DNA from: Chrysogorgia sp. JL179-B06 | Lineage: Eukaryota > Cnidaria > Anthozoa > Scleralcyonacea > Chrysogorgiidae | DNA: 64,000 nt | Direction: 5' to 3' | Assembly: GCA_035772405.1 (NCBI GenBank) | Contig: JAYKKM010000439.1 | Coordinates: 10,457,501-10,521,500 of the forward strand | Shown here: one piece after another, positions 27,001-31,831 of the stretch | How the letters are laid out: the number at the start of each line of letters is the position of its first letter | How positions within the stretch are numbered: position 1 is the stretch's first letter | Made by a program: the position numbers and the translations under genes | Notes under the pieces: generated by a model | What the model was told of the DNA's origin: nothing | The model's database searches: none | Seen by the model: only the letters and a program-made list of their open reading frames with translations

Positions 27001-27497
27001 TGATATCATGATACTAAGTATGTTAGTATGCCACACTGATTTGCTAAAGTCAAGTGGCATAATTTACGCCACGCCAAGTCATTTTCACCTAAAACTTGAT
27101 TAGTTTTACGCCAACCTTGGCGTAATCGATGGAAATTCTACGCCGAATATCTTCGGCATAACATACAAACTTTCCAGTCTGGTAAGGGATGATATATGCT
27201 GGATAAACTTGATAATTTACTGGTCATCTGGTTAAACTGGATAATTTACAGGTTAGTTGACCAGAACTTATTTTGAGACCTGCCCACGAGCAGCACTGTG
27301 GCTGTATTTAATTCAGCTTGTGTGTTGTTGTTATTAGATAGAAAAAATACACAAATTGAAATAGATAAAGATACTTAGCAGCAAAACATTAGTGAATTTT
27401 AGATTATTGTAGCCTAATATAGTTAAAACTTACAGTCAGTAATGTTCGCAATGCCAGCTAAAGTAGCTATGGGGACATTCTGTGCCTCCCTGCTCAT
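4327..27497 (-). CDS. NIPBL: Nipped-B-like (SCC2) cohesin loader, N-terminal 473 residues in six coding exons
   Basis: NIPBL/SCC2 with MAU2/SCC4 loads cohesin on chromatin in the nucleus. The coding exons read downward at 27434-27497, 14811-14973, 13873-13982, 8631-8774, 6561-6722 and 4327-5103. All have GT donors and AG acceptors and matching phases (1,2,1,1,1), giving one open frame. Residues 1-21, MSREAQNVPIATLAGIANIT(D), then FLSELPLPKK and later LAQVLSQVNTDHI, match the conserved start of vertebrate NIPBL (VPITTLAGIASLTDLL, LVHSLNQVSTDHIELKD, from memory). That region binds MAU2. After about residue 115 the chain is disordered, Ser/Asn-rich and charged, with basic clusters (NKKSKKHHK, KRRR, GKRMK) that are likely nuclear signals. 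The last exon found ends in a GTGAGT donor, so the HEAT-repeat body lies in further exons that I did not find here. Confidence 0.88.
4697..4803 (-). repeat. NIPBL: In-frame 21-bp repeat encoding THS-S-E-K-S heptads
   Basis: Five tandem 21-bp units encode variants of the heptad STHSSEK inside NIPBL exon 7. Human NIPBL has a different, also repetitive, charged peptide array in its linker, so repeat expansion here may be tolerated. Confidence 0.8.
5149..5243 (-). repeat. Diverged fragment of the 276-bp tRNA-Ala-like repeat family
   Basis: Read on the minus strand this matches the non-tRNA part of the units at 62943-64000: GGTAATATTTGGCATTTCACT, then CTACATGTT..AAGGA.TTGTGGTGAA and TTCGAGTGTTG. 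The tRNA-like head is missing. Confidence 0.7.
5626..5795. repeat. 170-bp inverted-repeat element
   Basis: Arms of about 63 bases (ATTCCATTTTGCCGTTGTCT... and ...AGACAACGGCAAAATAGAAT) enclose a spacer of about 40 bases. Only a few mismatches separate the arms. It lies in the intron between NIPBL exons 6 and 7. Confidence 0.85.
5800..6560. other. NIPBL intron sequence, no gene seen
   Basis: AT-rich intronic DNA without an open frame or family that I recognise. A fragment AGTAGTACGCCAACCTTTT near 6411 resembles GGCAGTACACCAACCTTT at 15078 and 58793, so it is a dispersed repeat. Confidence 0.5.
6561..6722 (-). CDS. NIPBL: NIPBL exon 6
   Basis: The acceptor is TTTATTCAAG| before 6722 and the donor is ATCAAG|GTACAG after 6561. 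The 162 bases are phase 1 to phase 1 and encode an Asn/Ser-rich linker, for example SPAKEYSPLKTRAMRSTGKQ. Confidence 0.72.
7121..7566. mobile_element. TTAA-flanked MITE with ~40-bp terminal inverted repeats
   Basis: Both ends carry TTAA (7121-7124 and 7563-7566). The left end AGGGACAGTAAGACC and the right end GGTCTTACTACCCT are inverted repeats continuing about 40 bases. TTAA duplications are the mark of piggyBac and Kolobok transposons. No transposase is inside, so it is non-autonomous. Confidence 0.85.
7567..7932. other. NIPBL intron sequence with a short internal repeat
   Basis: Nothing coding seen. The phrase CACTTTGCTTAATTTGCATCAC at about 7652 recurs loosely as CTTCACTAAATTTGCATCAC at about 7790. 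Confidence 0.4.
7933..8020. repeat. (TA)n microsatellite
   Basis: About 88 bases of nearly pure TA dinucleotides with two phase slips. Confidence 0.95.
8021..8630. other. NIPBL intron sequence, nothing recognised
   Basis: AT-rich sequence without coding potential, leading to the donor side of NIPBL exon 5. Confidence 0.5.
8631..8774 (-). CDS. NIPBL: NIPBL exon 5
   Basis: The acceptor is AATTTTAAG| and the donor is AATCCAG|GTTACC. The 144 bases keep phase 1 at both ends. The peptide IVSQQSCFTSANTGNLQRSA...APYSPQVAPLNP is Ser/Gln/Pro-rich, like the poorly conserved NIPBL linker. The assignment rests on phase and composition, not on strong homology. Confidence 0.72.
9008..9051. repeat. (TAA)n microsatellite
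   Basis: About 14 TAA units in a row. Confidence 0.95.
9068..9345. repeat. Tandem 151-bp duplication
   Basis: CGTTGACCACGCCCACAATT begins at 9068 and again at 9219. Both copies contain GGAAAGCCCGCGAAGCGC and AAGAGCAAGTATGAAAATTT. The shorter TTGACCACGCCCA also occurs between them. The apparent 107-aa frame over it is not a gene. Confidence 0.85.
9352..9685. other. Very AT-rich stretch, no feature
   Basis: A/T runs with no coding potential. It probably belongs to the 5' flank or leader of the following LINE. Confidence 0.4.
9814..10254 (+). pseudogene. N-terminal fragment of the REL-type LINE ORF
   Basis: Thr/Asn-rich, no domain recognised. It is placed in the element because it leads directly into RT-like fragments. 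A first block, MSKKFEQWIEKIGIKVKIEQ from 9686, lies in another frame just upstream. Confidence 0.5.
10480..11471 (+). pseudogene. Broken reverse transcriptase of the REL-type LINE
   Basis: Three fragments keep RT landmarks. 10480-10752 has SAPGPDRVANYWWEKV and FTGGKTSLIPKPGEF. 10857-11126 has MEWIDVRKAYDSADHQWL (motif A). 11148-11471 has FSQGDTLCPRLFTLCLNP and the catalytic YIDDM. Frameshifts and a roughly 100-bp stretch of unrelated sequence near 10753-10856 disrupt it. Confidence 0.85.
11945..12919 (+). pseudogene. C-terminal part with Cys/His motif and restriction-like endonuclease
   Basis: The 324-aa frame has a degenerate zinc-binding motif (CVGRLAETVEHVMAGCSAL, C-x..H-x4-C) at about 133-151. 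About 60 residues later come RIDARIVDKARKKIFLLEMS and C-P-W, the (R/K)PD..D..(E) pattern of restriction-like endonucleases in R2-type LINEs, with Ile in place of the usual Pro after the Arg. It would nick a specific target site. The upstream frame is broken, so the full protein cannot be made. Confidence 0.8.
13145..13429. mobile_element. TTAA-flanked foldback MITE, ends AGTGCC
   Basis: TTAA at 13141-13144 and 13430-13433 flank AGTGCCTATAACG and CGTTATAGGCACT. The arms are about 130 bases and pair almost completely around a GGGCAACA-type loop near 13289. The same end word occurs in the elements at 58032 and 59323. Confidence 0.88.
13481..13652. repeat. Inverted-repeat element with ~38-bp arms
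   Basis: GGAGAAATAAGAGAACTTCG...AAAAATACTTA on the left pairs with TAAGTATTTTT...GAAGTTTTCTTATTTCTCC on the right, around about 90 bases of internal sequence. It is probably a MITE; no clear target duplication was found. Confidence 0.7.
13873..13982 (-). CDS. NIPBL: NIPBL exon 4
   Basis: The acceptor is TTCATTTAG| before 13982 and the donor is CCACAAG|GTACAG after 13873. Its first base completes Ile of TDHI. It then reads QFKEGIPDDVHIGVNG and ends SQHVPHLFQPQ. The spacing matches vertebrate NIPBL after TDHI. Confidence 0.85.
13983..14810. other. NIPBL intron, no gene seen
   Basis: Non-coding. Contains a loose repeat built on CCAATAT/ATATTGG words (14618-14780), which may be another decayed palindrome. 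Confidence 0.45.
14811..14973 (-). CDS. NIPBL: NIPBL exon 3
   Basis: The acceptor is TTATTTCTTCTAG| before 14973 and the donor is CACAT|GTAAGTCC after 14811. The 163 bases join the preceding T to make Phe, then LSELPLPKKVKRDV and LAQVLSQVNTDH. This is part of the MAU2-binding region. Confidence 0.88.
15118..15240 (-). mobile_element. tRNA-derived SINE (family A), minus copy
   Basis: The minus strand at 15234-15157 gives a tRNA-like head. It has box A TGGCTCAATGG, box B GGTTTGATTCC, a paired acceptor GAGTCTC/GGGACTC and a degenerate Ala-like anticodon loop CCGGCAA. The body motif GACGATCGCCC follows. C33 and stem mismatches argue against a working tRNA. Confidence 0.8.
15300..15479 (+). mobile_element. 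tRNA-derived SINE (family A), plus copy
   Basis: The head at 15320-15393 has box B GGTTCGATTCC. The body then reads GATACGAGCTTGACGAT and ends CTCCCACATTCACTACA. Together with the copy at 15118-15240 it forms a head-to-head pair. Confidence 0.8.
15487..15640 (-). repeat. Inverted partial copy of the Gypsy LTR
   Basis: Read on the minus strand it matches about 145 bases of the LTR candidate at 16327-16578 (GGACCACGAGGAATTTCAC, CCAACATTCTATGAGAGC, GATGGTAACGACC). It is either a second, truncated LTR or a rearranged piece. Confidence 0.7.
15651..15936. repeat. Inverted pair of CTTCGTCAGAGAGTGAAACG repeats
   Basis: A 72-base arm (15651-15722) is repeated inverted at 15866-15936. Both contain GAAACGTT and the TCAGAGAGTGAAACGTAAAG core. 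Related words occur near 26200, 44230 and 58640, so this is a dispersed family in the window. Confidence 0.8.
15937..16326. other. Intron sequence between repeats, no gene
   Basis: Contains short repeats ACTATCGTATGTTGAC at about 16186-16220. No coding potential seen. Confidence 0.4.
16327..16578 (+). repeat. Probable 5' LTR of the Gypsy element
   Basis: It starts TGTCACCGCACC, ends AACACAACA, and is followed directly by TGGTGGCAGCGATT, the usual type of primer-binding start in Gypsy elements. No matching 3' LTR was found in the window, so the boundary is inferred. Confidence 0.55.
16932..17156 (+). pseudogene. Gypsy gag fragment
   Basis: LCNFGDLQDSLLRDRIVLGV, then ND and KLLQERDLTLERCIDI, is a well-known gag capsid C-terminal block of metazoan Gypsy elements. 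The upstream gag is broken by stops. Confidence 0.75.
17475..19208 (+). CDS. Gypsy pol: protease remnant, reverse transcriptase and RNase H
   Basis: The 577-aa frame carries RT landmarks: RICIDPKPLNKALKQE, VFSKLDLASAFWHIQLD, the catalytic CIADDIIAYG, and KCxxxxxEIPFM-like spacing degraded to VFNCSEIPFMKHLI. RNase H follows with IQCDSSGTGVGVALLQ, EKEMLAVVYSLERCHQYTYE and YNDHKPLE. It ends soon after TLSRAHI. It reverse-transcribes the element RNA in cytoplasmic particles. The frame itself is open, but the element lacks intact gag and integrase frames. Confidence 0.9.
   Translation: MFSTSYKDKPWAISLKMWNSSKVQAIGSCRMNVTNPSNNKKYSVEFVVCSKAPQHMGLITVNSNRFVCMNVSPTSQQTPEKSIQEEFGDVFDGSLGKLPGTVHLETDPSIKPTVLPPRRIPPHAIKSQLKSELGDMVTKGILSPVDQPTEWVSQFVVCRKKSGQLRICIDPKPLNKALKQEYYHLQVLDDVLPCLNKAKVFSKLDLASAFWHIQLDKESSLLTTFNTPFGRYRWLRLPFGIKVSSEMFQKHLNQVLEGLTGVICIADDIIAYGCGEQRDHDINLANLQKRCREKNIKVGRDKSVFNCSEIPFMKHLITKEELKSDPAKVEAIAKMTKPTDVKSLQRFIGFVTYLSRFLTDLSDILEPLRQLTRSDRAWSWNQTHDKIFDDMKRLVTASPVLAYYNPEEDLAIQCDSSGTGVGVALLQRDQPLAYASRALADVETRYAPIEKEMLAVVYSLERCHQYTYERHTTCIYNDHKPLEMILKKVLIKAPKRLQNMILRVQKYDFTLIYKPGKTMYLADTLSRAHITGDKDPILEQADINVVTYLHMSDERIIRGWPEERSKLAEEMLPYWSY
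19269..19829 (+). pseudogene. Gypsy integrase core
   Basis: Shows a degraded HHCC zinc region (HLGVDGSLRRARVSCFWP), then the DDE core: GSDLLSLEG, VDYFSNFWEI, IRDNGPRYTSESFERFA and SNGKVESAVKTAK. The first Asp, DNGP Asp and Glu are present. It is separated from RT by a stop and cut off from its C-terminal part by a stop at 19829. Confidence 0.85.
19832..20556 (+). pseudogene. Gypsy integrase C-terminal pieces
   Basis: Two frames (19832-20041, 20056-20556) continue the integrase: LDHRNTPTQG, SPAQRLMSRRTRTLIP, then MKPFEPGDKKWKKALVTKRL and RSYVVETHGRSYRRNR (a GPY/F-like module). They end in a Lys/Glu/Thr-rich tail with a direct repeat of about 75 bp (AAAGGAAGAAAACCGTACAG / AAAGGAAGAGAACCGTACAG). 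Confidence 0.8.
20560..22160 (+). pseudogene. Run of broken coding fragments of unknown origin
   Basis: Several frames look protein-like in composition but belong to no family I recognise: DDLIQYIYLDHPVVKKHTGR and YITARQFEGFLNMSTR (20462-20788); a Trp-containing helix-like stretch near 20820-20930; LSDHKKCEKDRCYWPHYHKN (21408-21617); FLTDLQSLITLQIHEKGHNF, then a Cys-rich CRCSNGGHICLNC (21638-21841); and a fragment at 21914-22156. They follow the Gypsy integrase on the same strand. They may be the decayed ORFs of a separate mobile element or a captured gene. Confidence 0.45.
22161..22759. other. NIPBL intron, nothing recognised
   Basis: AT-rich, no coding potential or repeat structure that I could identify. 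Confidence 0.4.
22760..23010 (+). mobile_element. tRNA-derived SINE (family A)
   Basis: The leader GTGACTGCCGCATTGGCAGT and CCTTCGCTCTCCATCT precedes the tRNA-like head at 22845-22920 (box A TAGCTCAATGG, box B GGTTCGATTCC). It is followed by GATACGAGCTTGACGATCG and CTCCCACATTCACTACAG. The same arrangement recurs near 31030. Confidence 0.85.
23165..23910. repeat. Dispersed direct and inverted copies of an 80-100-bp repeat
   Basis: GAGAAGAGGACTGG...GTTTTCCGTTGGTT.GGATGCAT occurs at about 23170, 23367 and 23825. CGGATGGA..ATGTATTTTTCC variants occur at 23260-23350 and 23455-23475, with an inverted piece near 23935-23990. Confidence 0.75.
23547..23622 (-). repeat. tRNA-Ala(AGC)-like sequence, probable SINE head
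   Basis: Minus strand: box A TGGCTCAATGG, box B GGTTCGAGTCC, and anticodon loop CTAGCAT reading AGC (Ala). The acceptor stem has mismatches (GAGTTCC versus GGTGCTC) and the flanks resemble SINE family A, so it is probably not a working tRNA. Confidence 0.6.
24184..24630. mobile_element. hAT-type MITE with 8-bp target duplication
   Basis: GGATAATA flanks both sides (24176-24183 and 24631-24638). The terminal repeats TAGGGCTCAAATTT and AAATTTTGAGCCCTG are inverted. Internal inverted words (ATGGCCTTGG, CCAAGGCCAT) extend the pairing. An 8-bp duplication with CAGGG-type ends indicates hAT. No transposase is present. Confidence 0.9.
24768..26087. mobile_element. pogo/Tigger-like non-autonomous element (1.3 kb)
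   Basis: TA dinucleotides at both ends and terminal repeats CAGTAGAACCCGAGTTTTAC / GTAAAACTCAGGTTCTACTG fit Tc1/mariner elements of the pogo/Tigger group. The interior has no transposase. It contains CTCGATACTCG repeats at about 25250-25400 and two similar stretches around 25590-25960 (AGGTTA, CTTCCTGTTTCCTGTATT). The 155-aa minus frame inside shows no family. Confidence 0.85.
26088..26145. repeat. Three 17-bp units containing TTAGGGTTAG
   Basis: TATTAGGGTTAGCAT(G/C)T is repeated at about 26089, 26106 and 26123. The words look like metazoan telomere repeat but are too few and too diverged to call an interstitial telomere. A CCCTAA-like stretch also sits at 3705-3735. Confidence 0.6.
26478..27182. 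mobile_element. DNA-transposon MITE with 8-bp target duplication
   Basis: TAAGGGAT flanks both ends (26470-26477 and 27183-27190). Terminal inverted repeats CCAGACTGGAAAGTT / AACTTTCCAGTCTGG are perfect for 15 bases, then continue with GCCGAAGAT / ATCTTCGGC pairs. The 8-bp duplication points to hAT-like integration. No transposase. Confidence 0.9.
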
Positions 27498-27567
27498 TTT
27501 TTTCAGATTGTTCACTTCCTACTTAGCACAGTTATCACCCTGAGCAAAAGTCATCGTAACTTTCTTC
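27434..27567 (-). CDS. NIPBL: NIPBL exon 2 (start codon exon, with 5' UTR)
   Basis: The acceptor is TTGTTTATTGTTGTAG| before 27567. The start ATG at 27497-27495 has AAAAA upstream. The coding part is 64 bases (21 codons plus one base), ending GACT|GTAAGT at 27434. The protein MSREAQNVPIATLAGIANIT followed by D fits the NIPBL N-terminus closely, which decides the start. Confidence 0.88.
27519..27554 (-). promoter_or_regulatory. Upstream ORF of 11 codons in the NIPBL leader
   Basis: An ATG at 27554 opens MTFAQGDNCAK and stops at TAG (27521-27519), 21 bases before the NIPBL start codon. If translated it would dampen or gate NIPBL translation. It could be chance. Confidence 0.5.
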
Positions 27568-27783
27568 CTACAACAATAAACAACGATATTAAATAGGTAA
27601 AATCTAAACAAGTCGCTTTACAACATCGGCTGGCTACAGATTCTAGTCACTTACTCACTTCACGTTGTAAGTTATATATATATCTCGAGTCTGTCTAATG
27701 AAAATAAACCGTCAAAATAAAGAGTTTTCAGTCACTCTATAACATTTTGAGAAGTCAATAAAAATCTTCAATGAAATACTTAC

Positions 27784-27880
27784 ATTATATAGCAGGAAAG
27801 TTTCCGAAATAAACAACTTTATAGCCACTTAGTACGTAAATACAGCGTGACAATGTTTTGTTTTGTCCGCCATTATGAAT
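27784..27880 (-). promoter_or_regulatory. NIPBL: NIPBL 5' UTR exon and likely transcription start area
   Basis: On the minus strand a strong donor, AAT|GTAAGTATTTC, ends a non-coding exon at 27784. Upstream, ATAATGGCGGACAAAAC at about 27861-27877 resembles the ATGGCGG (YY1-type) motif often found just after animal transcription starts. The exon's 5' end is inferred, not seen. Confidence 0.5.
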
Positions 27881-28131
27881 CATTACAAATGCGCGCGAAA
27901 TCTTTTTGCAACCAAATTCATATCCGGGACTCCAAAAGAACGAAGGATCTGGGTACGAGTTGGTCTCATGCCTCTGGATTGTCTATATTATGGTGAGTTT
28001 GCTATAAATTCTTGCATTCAAAACAATAGAAAAAGAGTCGTTAGTATGAGGTGTGATATCCGCCAAAATTAATCATTGTATTTTGTCATTAAACATGCAT
28101 TTATGAAGTTCGTAATTAAACTTTAACATCC

Positions 28132-28296
28132 TGTAAGAGTATAAGTAGACTGGCCAGCGGCAATTGACTCGGGACATGCGCAGTACGTGAGACTGCGGGG
28201 AGGGAGATTTGTGTTATGTTTTGGAGACGAAGGGATACCGAATATTTATAGAGTGTTTATAGACAATAAAAGAGAACATATAATATTGAATTTACA
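28132..28296. repeat. Solo LTR (165 bp) with 4-bp target duplication
   Basis: The insert starts TGTAAGAG and ends GAATTTACA (TGTAA/TTACA). ATCC flanks it on both sides (28128-28131 and 28297-28300). The opposite arm of the inverted duplication has the uninterrupted site, with a single GGAT near 29626. AATAAA occurs near 28266. It is a solo LTR or a very short TRIM-type LTR. Confidence 0.85.
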
Positions 28297-28533
28297 ATCC
28301 TATGGCCAGTGGAATCGTGACATTATGACATCTGTATTTGCAATTCGGCTATTTGATATTTGACATTTGATTGTGCACTTGTGCATTTAGTTATGAACTT
28401 GTGCATTTAGTTATGCACTTGTGCATTTAGTTATGCAATTATGATATGCTGATTGCTGAATTTCGTTCAGCATGACACTCAGAAACGAAATTAAGGATTT
28501 GACGGCGGAGGAGGCCTGCCTGGTCACCAGTAA

Positions 28534-28900
28534 AATGGCGGAAGAAAGCGAGACAAGTAATATCAATATTCACGAGGAAATGCTATCTTGAGGCAACTAG
28601 AATCCGAAAGTGTTGACGACAATATAATACTATAGATGGTTTGCAATATCGTCTCGAATGGCTCCACGACACAGTAATAAGATACGTCGATTTCCAAATT
28701 GTTGATGAGAGGGTCGTGAACTGTATAAGAGAAGCAATGTCTTCTGCACAGGACTTCTGATAGCAACCCTTGTAGCGTTACTATGGCAAAAAAGTGTTTT
28801 AAACTGGAGAAAAAGGTAGACCACAGTTTCAAATACCTTTTGAACAACTGGAATTTCCATATGGAAAGGAAATTTAAAATAACTGAAATCGCTTCCTAAG
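28534..28900 (+). pseudogene. Left-arm copy of an HTH gene, broken
   Basis: It opens ATGGCGGAAGAAAGCGAG (MAEESETSNINIH) but meets a TGA after CACGAGGAAATGCTATCT. Later stops and frameshifts follow in the part matching the right arm. It retains the start codon that the right-arm copy has lost. Confidence 0.75.
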
Positions 28901-28902
28901 CT

Positions 28903-29396
28903 TTATAGGATGTTACGAATCGATGAATCTAGTTCGGAATTTGACAAAGACGTGTATAATATTGCTCTTGCAGATAGTCCAAATTCGTGTAAGCGCCTTT
29001 CAACTGTACGCTTGCTTGTAGCGAAAAGTTGAGCAATTTCAGTTATTTTAAATTTCCTTTCCAATAGAAATTCCAGTTGTTCAAAAGGTATTTGAAAGTG
29101 TGGTCTACCTTTTTCTCCAGTAAACACTTTTTTTGCCATAGTAACGCTACAAGGGTTGCTATCAGAAGTCCTGTGCAGAAGACATTCTCTTGCTTCTCTT
29201 ATACAGTTCAAGTTCACGACCCTCTCACCAACAATTTGGAAATCGACGTATCTTATTACTGTGTCGAGACGATATTGCAAACCATCTATTATATTGTCGT
29301 CAACACTTTCGGATTCTAGATGCCTCAAGATAGCATTCAACACATTCGTTAGTTGGATTCGTATTTCCTCGTGGTGAATATTGATATTACTTGTCT
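28903..29396 (-). pseudogene. Right-arm copy of an HTH gene, start codon lost
   Basis: The frame is open from about 29447 down to the stop at 28903, but the ATG seen in the left arm (ATGGCGGAAGAA) is ATA here. The C-terminal half has GRPHFQIPFEQLEFLLERKF, then KITEIAQLFATSKRTVERRL and HEFGLSARA. This helix-turn-helix pattern occurs in integrase-core-like proteins that are expanded in cnidarians and fish (from memory). No catalytic domain follows. Neither arm encodes a complete copy. Confidence 0.7.
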
Positions 29397-29779
29397 CGCT
29401 TTCTTCCGCTATTTTACTGGTGACCAGGCCTCCTCCGCAGTCAAATCCTTAATTTCGTTTCTGAGTGTCATGCCGAACGAAATTCAGCTATCATAATTGC
29501 ATAACTATAAATGCACAAGTGCATAACTTAATGCACAAGTGCATAACAATGCACAAGTGAATAATCAAATGTCAAATAGCCAAATTGCAAATACGGATGT
29601 CATAATGTCACGATTCCACTGGCCATAGGATGTTAAAGTTAAATTACGAACTTCATGAATGCATGTTTAATGACAAAATACAATGATTAATTTTGGCGGA
29701 TATCACACCTCATAGTTAGGAACCCTTGAGAGTCAATTTAGGTTTGTTTGTTTTATGGAAATATGCTGCCTTATGTGGT

Positions 29780-29880
29780 TAATTTTCTTTATATGCTGTG
29801 GTTTTTTTTATATGCGGTGCTTTCCTCTTTATATGCAGTGGTTTCCTCTTTATATGCGGTGCTTTTTTCTTTATATGAAC
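29780..29880 (+). repeat. Minisatellite, ~21-bp unit
   Basis: About five units of TTTATATGC(G/A)GTG(C/G)TTTCCTC. Confidence 0.8.
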
Positions 29881-30089
29881 TTACTTATCTCTCACTTCAG
29901 TTATCTGTAACTCAAATGTCAGCAGACCTTTTGCCCCCCCCCCCCCCACTTTTTCTCTAATTAATGCCATTGAATATCTGCAATAATTCCTCAAACTAAA
30001 TGTGAATATATAGGTGTGATTCCTGCAACTAGTGCAACTGGAGATCATTTTCTGCCGCCAGAAGACTAAAAACATGGCTTCGTGCAAAT

Positions 30090-30645
30090 ATGTCACAGAA
30101 GCGATTTTCAAATCTTACAGTACTGCATGTCCACAAGCAAAGAACTGAAAATCTTGATCTAGTCTCGGTGGCAAATGAATTTGTGGCACAAAACGAAAAT
30201 CGGAAAAGAAATTTCGGCGTATTCTCTAAGTTAAAAACACCAATACTACAGTACTTTACTAAGAAGTTATAACTTACTATTATTTCAAATTAATGTTTTT
30301 GTAATGTACGACCAGATCACCTAAATGTTTAATCCCGGCCTCAAAATGCAGGAAGTAGCGTTTCAATTATATATTATTTATTATAACATTTATATAAACA
30401 TAAAGTCCACTCTTCCATATTAAAGTATAAATTACTGTAAAACCCTACCAATGTTTAAGCAAACTGTAAATTTAAACATATATTTATCGTTTTCTGACCT
30501 TTCAGAGATCTGTAAAATCTTCCCCCAAAGTGCAGGAAATGGCATTTCAGAGGCTCTAGATTCAAAAATTTTCCGGGGGCATGCCCCTGAACCCCCTAGC
30601 TAACTCGTGCCGTTGGTCACAAAATCTCTAGATCTACCCCTGGGG
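30090..30645 (+). pseudogene. 3' end of a hAT transposase gene with its terminal repeat
   Basis: The 60-aa frame 30090-30272 contains RFSNLTVLHVHKQRTENLDL and VSVANEFVAQN, resembling the dimerization region at the C-terminus of ZMYM1-like hAT transposases. The downstream phrase GGGGGCATGCCCCTGAACCCC and the end CTAGATCTACCCCTG (inverse CAGGGGTAGATCTAG) are typical of such elements. The 5' part is not present. Confidence 0.65.
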
Positions 30646-30759
30646 GTAGAGGCAAAAGTTGGTCCTTTGATCGCACAGTCAGCTATGCAAGATTCGTGTT
30701 TAATTGTTAATTATTACTTACACCCCTCCCATTTCATAACCAATACACCATTGGCGATA

Positions 30760-30915
30760 CATGGACGATCGTCAAGCTCGTATCCTCAGAAAAATTATTC
30801 TGAGTCCCGGACAGGAATCGAACCTGTAATCATAAGGTTGCAGGTTCGATTCCTGTCCGGGACTCAGAATCATTTTTCTGAGGATACGAGCTTGACGATC
30901 GTCCATGTATCGTCT
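30760..30915. mobile_element. Rearranged SINE (family A) copy with palindromic T-arm
   Basis: CGTATCCTCAGAAAAATTATTCTGAGTCCCGGACAGGAAT-type sequence runs minus, then turns at about 30830 and runs plus as GGTTCGATTCCTGTCCGGGACTC. The result is a foldback of the tRNA-like 3' half. Confidence 0.75.
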
Positions 30916-30919
30916 GTAA

Positions 30920-31190
30920 GCCGTGTATATATTAACACATACAAACATTACCGATATATAGTGACTGCCGCATAGGCAATACATATATCAATCGAACCAG
31001 TACATCATTGTAACCTTCGCTCTCCATCTGAGTCTCGGTGGCTCAATGGTTAGAGCATCTCACCGGCAATCAGAAGGTTACGGTTCGATTCCTGTCCGGG
31101 AATTTTTCTGAGGATGCGAGCTTGACGATCGTCCATGTATCGGTTATCGTCTGTCTACTCCAAGCTCTCCCACATTCACTACAGTAGTGT
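30920..31190 (+). mobile_element. tRNA-derived SINE (family A)
   Basis: The same leader as at 22760 is followed by the head at 31030-31100 (box A TGGCTCAATGG, box B GGTTCGATTCC) and the body GAGCTTGACGATCGTCCATG ... CTCCCACATTCACTACAG. A few bases after the tRNA-like head are deleted. Confidence 0.85.
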
Positions 31191-31354
31191 ATAATATACT
31201 AGAAATACGAATTCGCAATAATCCCCTCGCCCGCCTTTTCTACCACTAACCACACCCCACCCCTAGAGTTTCTTTTCCCCATACATGGTCCCCAGTGCCC
31301 TGACCGCGTCTGTCGATAACAAATCCTTAAAAATCCCTAAAAACTAGTGGACTT

Positions 31355-31460
31355 AGTGAGAACTGAGTTCACAGTGTAGTGTAGACCTGATGGTCGAGTA
31401 TAAAGTGAGAACTGAGTTCACAGTGTACATGTAGTGTAGACCTGATGGTCGAGTATAAAG
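31355..31460 (+). repeat. Two ~50-bp direct repeats in the BEL LTR
   Basis: AGTGAGAACTGAGTTCACAG...GACCTGATGGTCGAGTATAA starts at 31355 and 31404. The second unit has an 8-base insertion. Confidence 0.85.
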
Positions 31461-31831
31461 TAAAATAATACAAAAAAGAGTAAAGTTCACAGATATACAA
31501 CATGGTCCTTCGAGCCGGATAGTTGGTTCAAACTTTGATAGTTAAAGATGTCTTTAGACAAAACAAAGAGAGTAAGAAGAGGTCATTGAGCCTTCGTGAA
31601 AAAATAATCCAAGGAGTAAATGAGCTTTGTGGAGGATACAGTGGCTCATTGTTACAACAGGAGAAATTATAAAGTTTAAAAATTACTTTAAGTGGAAAGA
31701 AAGATGTTTTGCAGAAGCAAGATGAAGCAATAATCGAACTACTAGAAAAGGACGAGGAAATCAACAATGAAATATTTGAAAGCAGTGAAATTGGTGAGTC
31801 GATTAGTTGAGCACTCGTTAAAATTGATCTA

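Larger units (their letters stand above)
28046..29713. repeat. 1.7-kb inverted duplication with ~0.7-kb arms
   Basis: The left arm runs 28046-28890 and the right arm 29032-29713, separated by about 140 bases. The outer ends match (ATGAGGTGTGATATCCGCC / GGCGGATATCACACCTCAT). The middle sections match (ATCCTATGGCCAGTGGAATC, GCACTTGTGCAT words). The inner ends match (AAATTTAAAATAACTGAAAT). Each arm carries a copy of the same small gene. The left arm has an extra 165-bp insertion. Confidence 0.9.
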
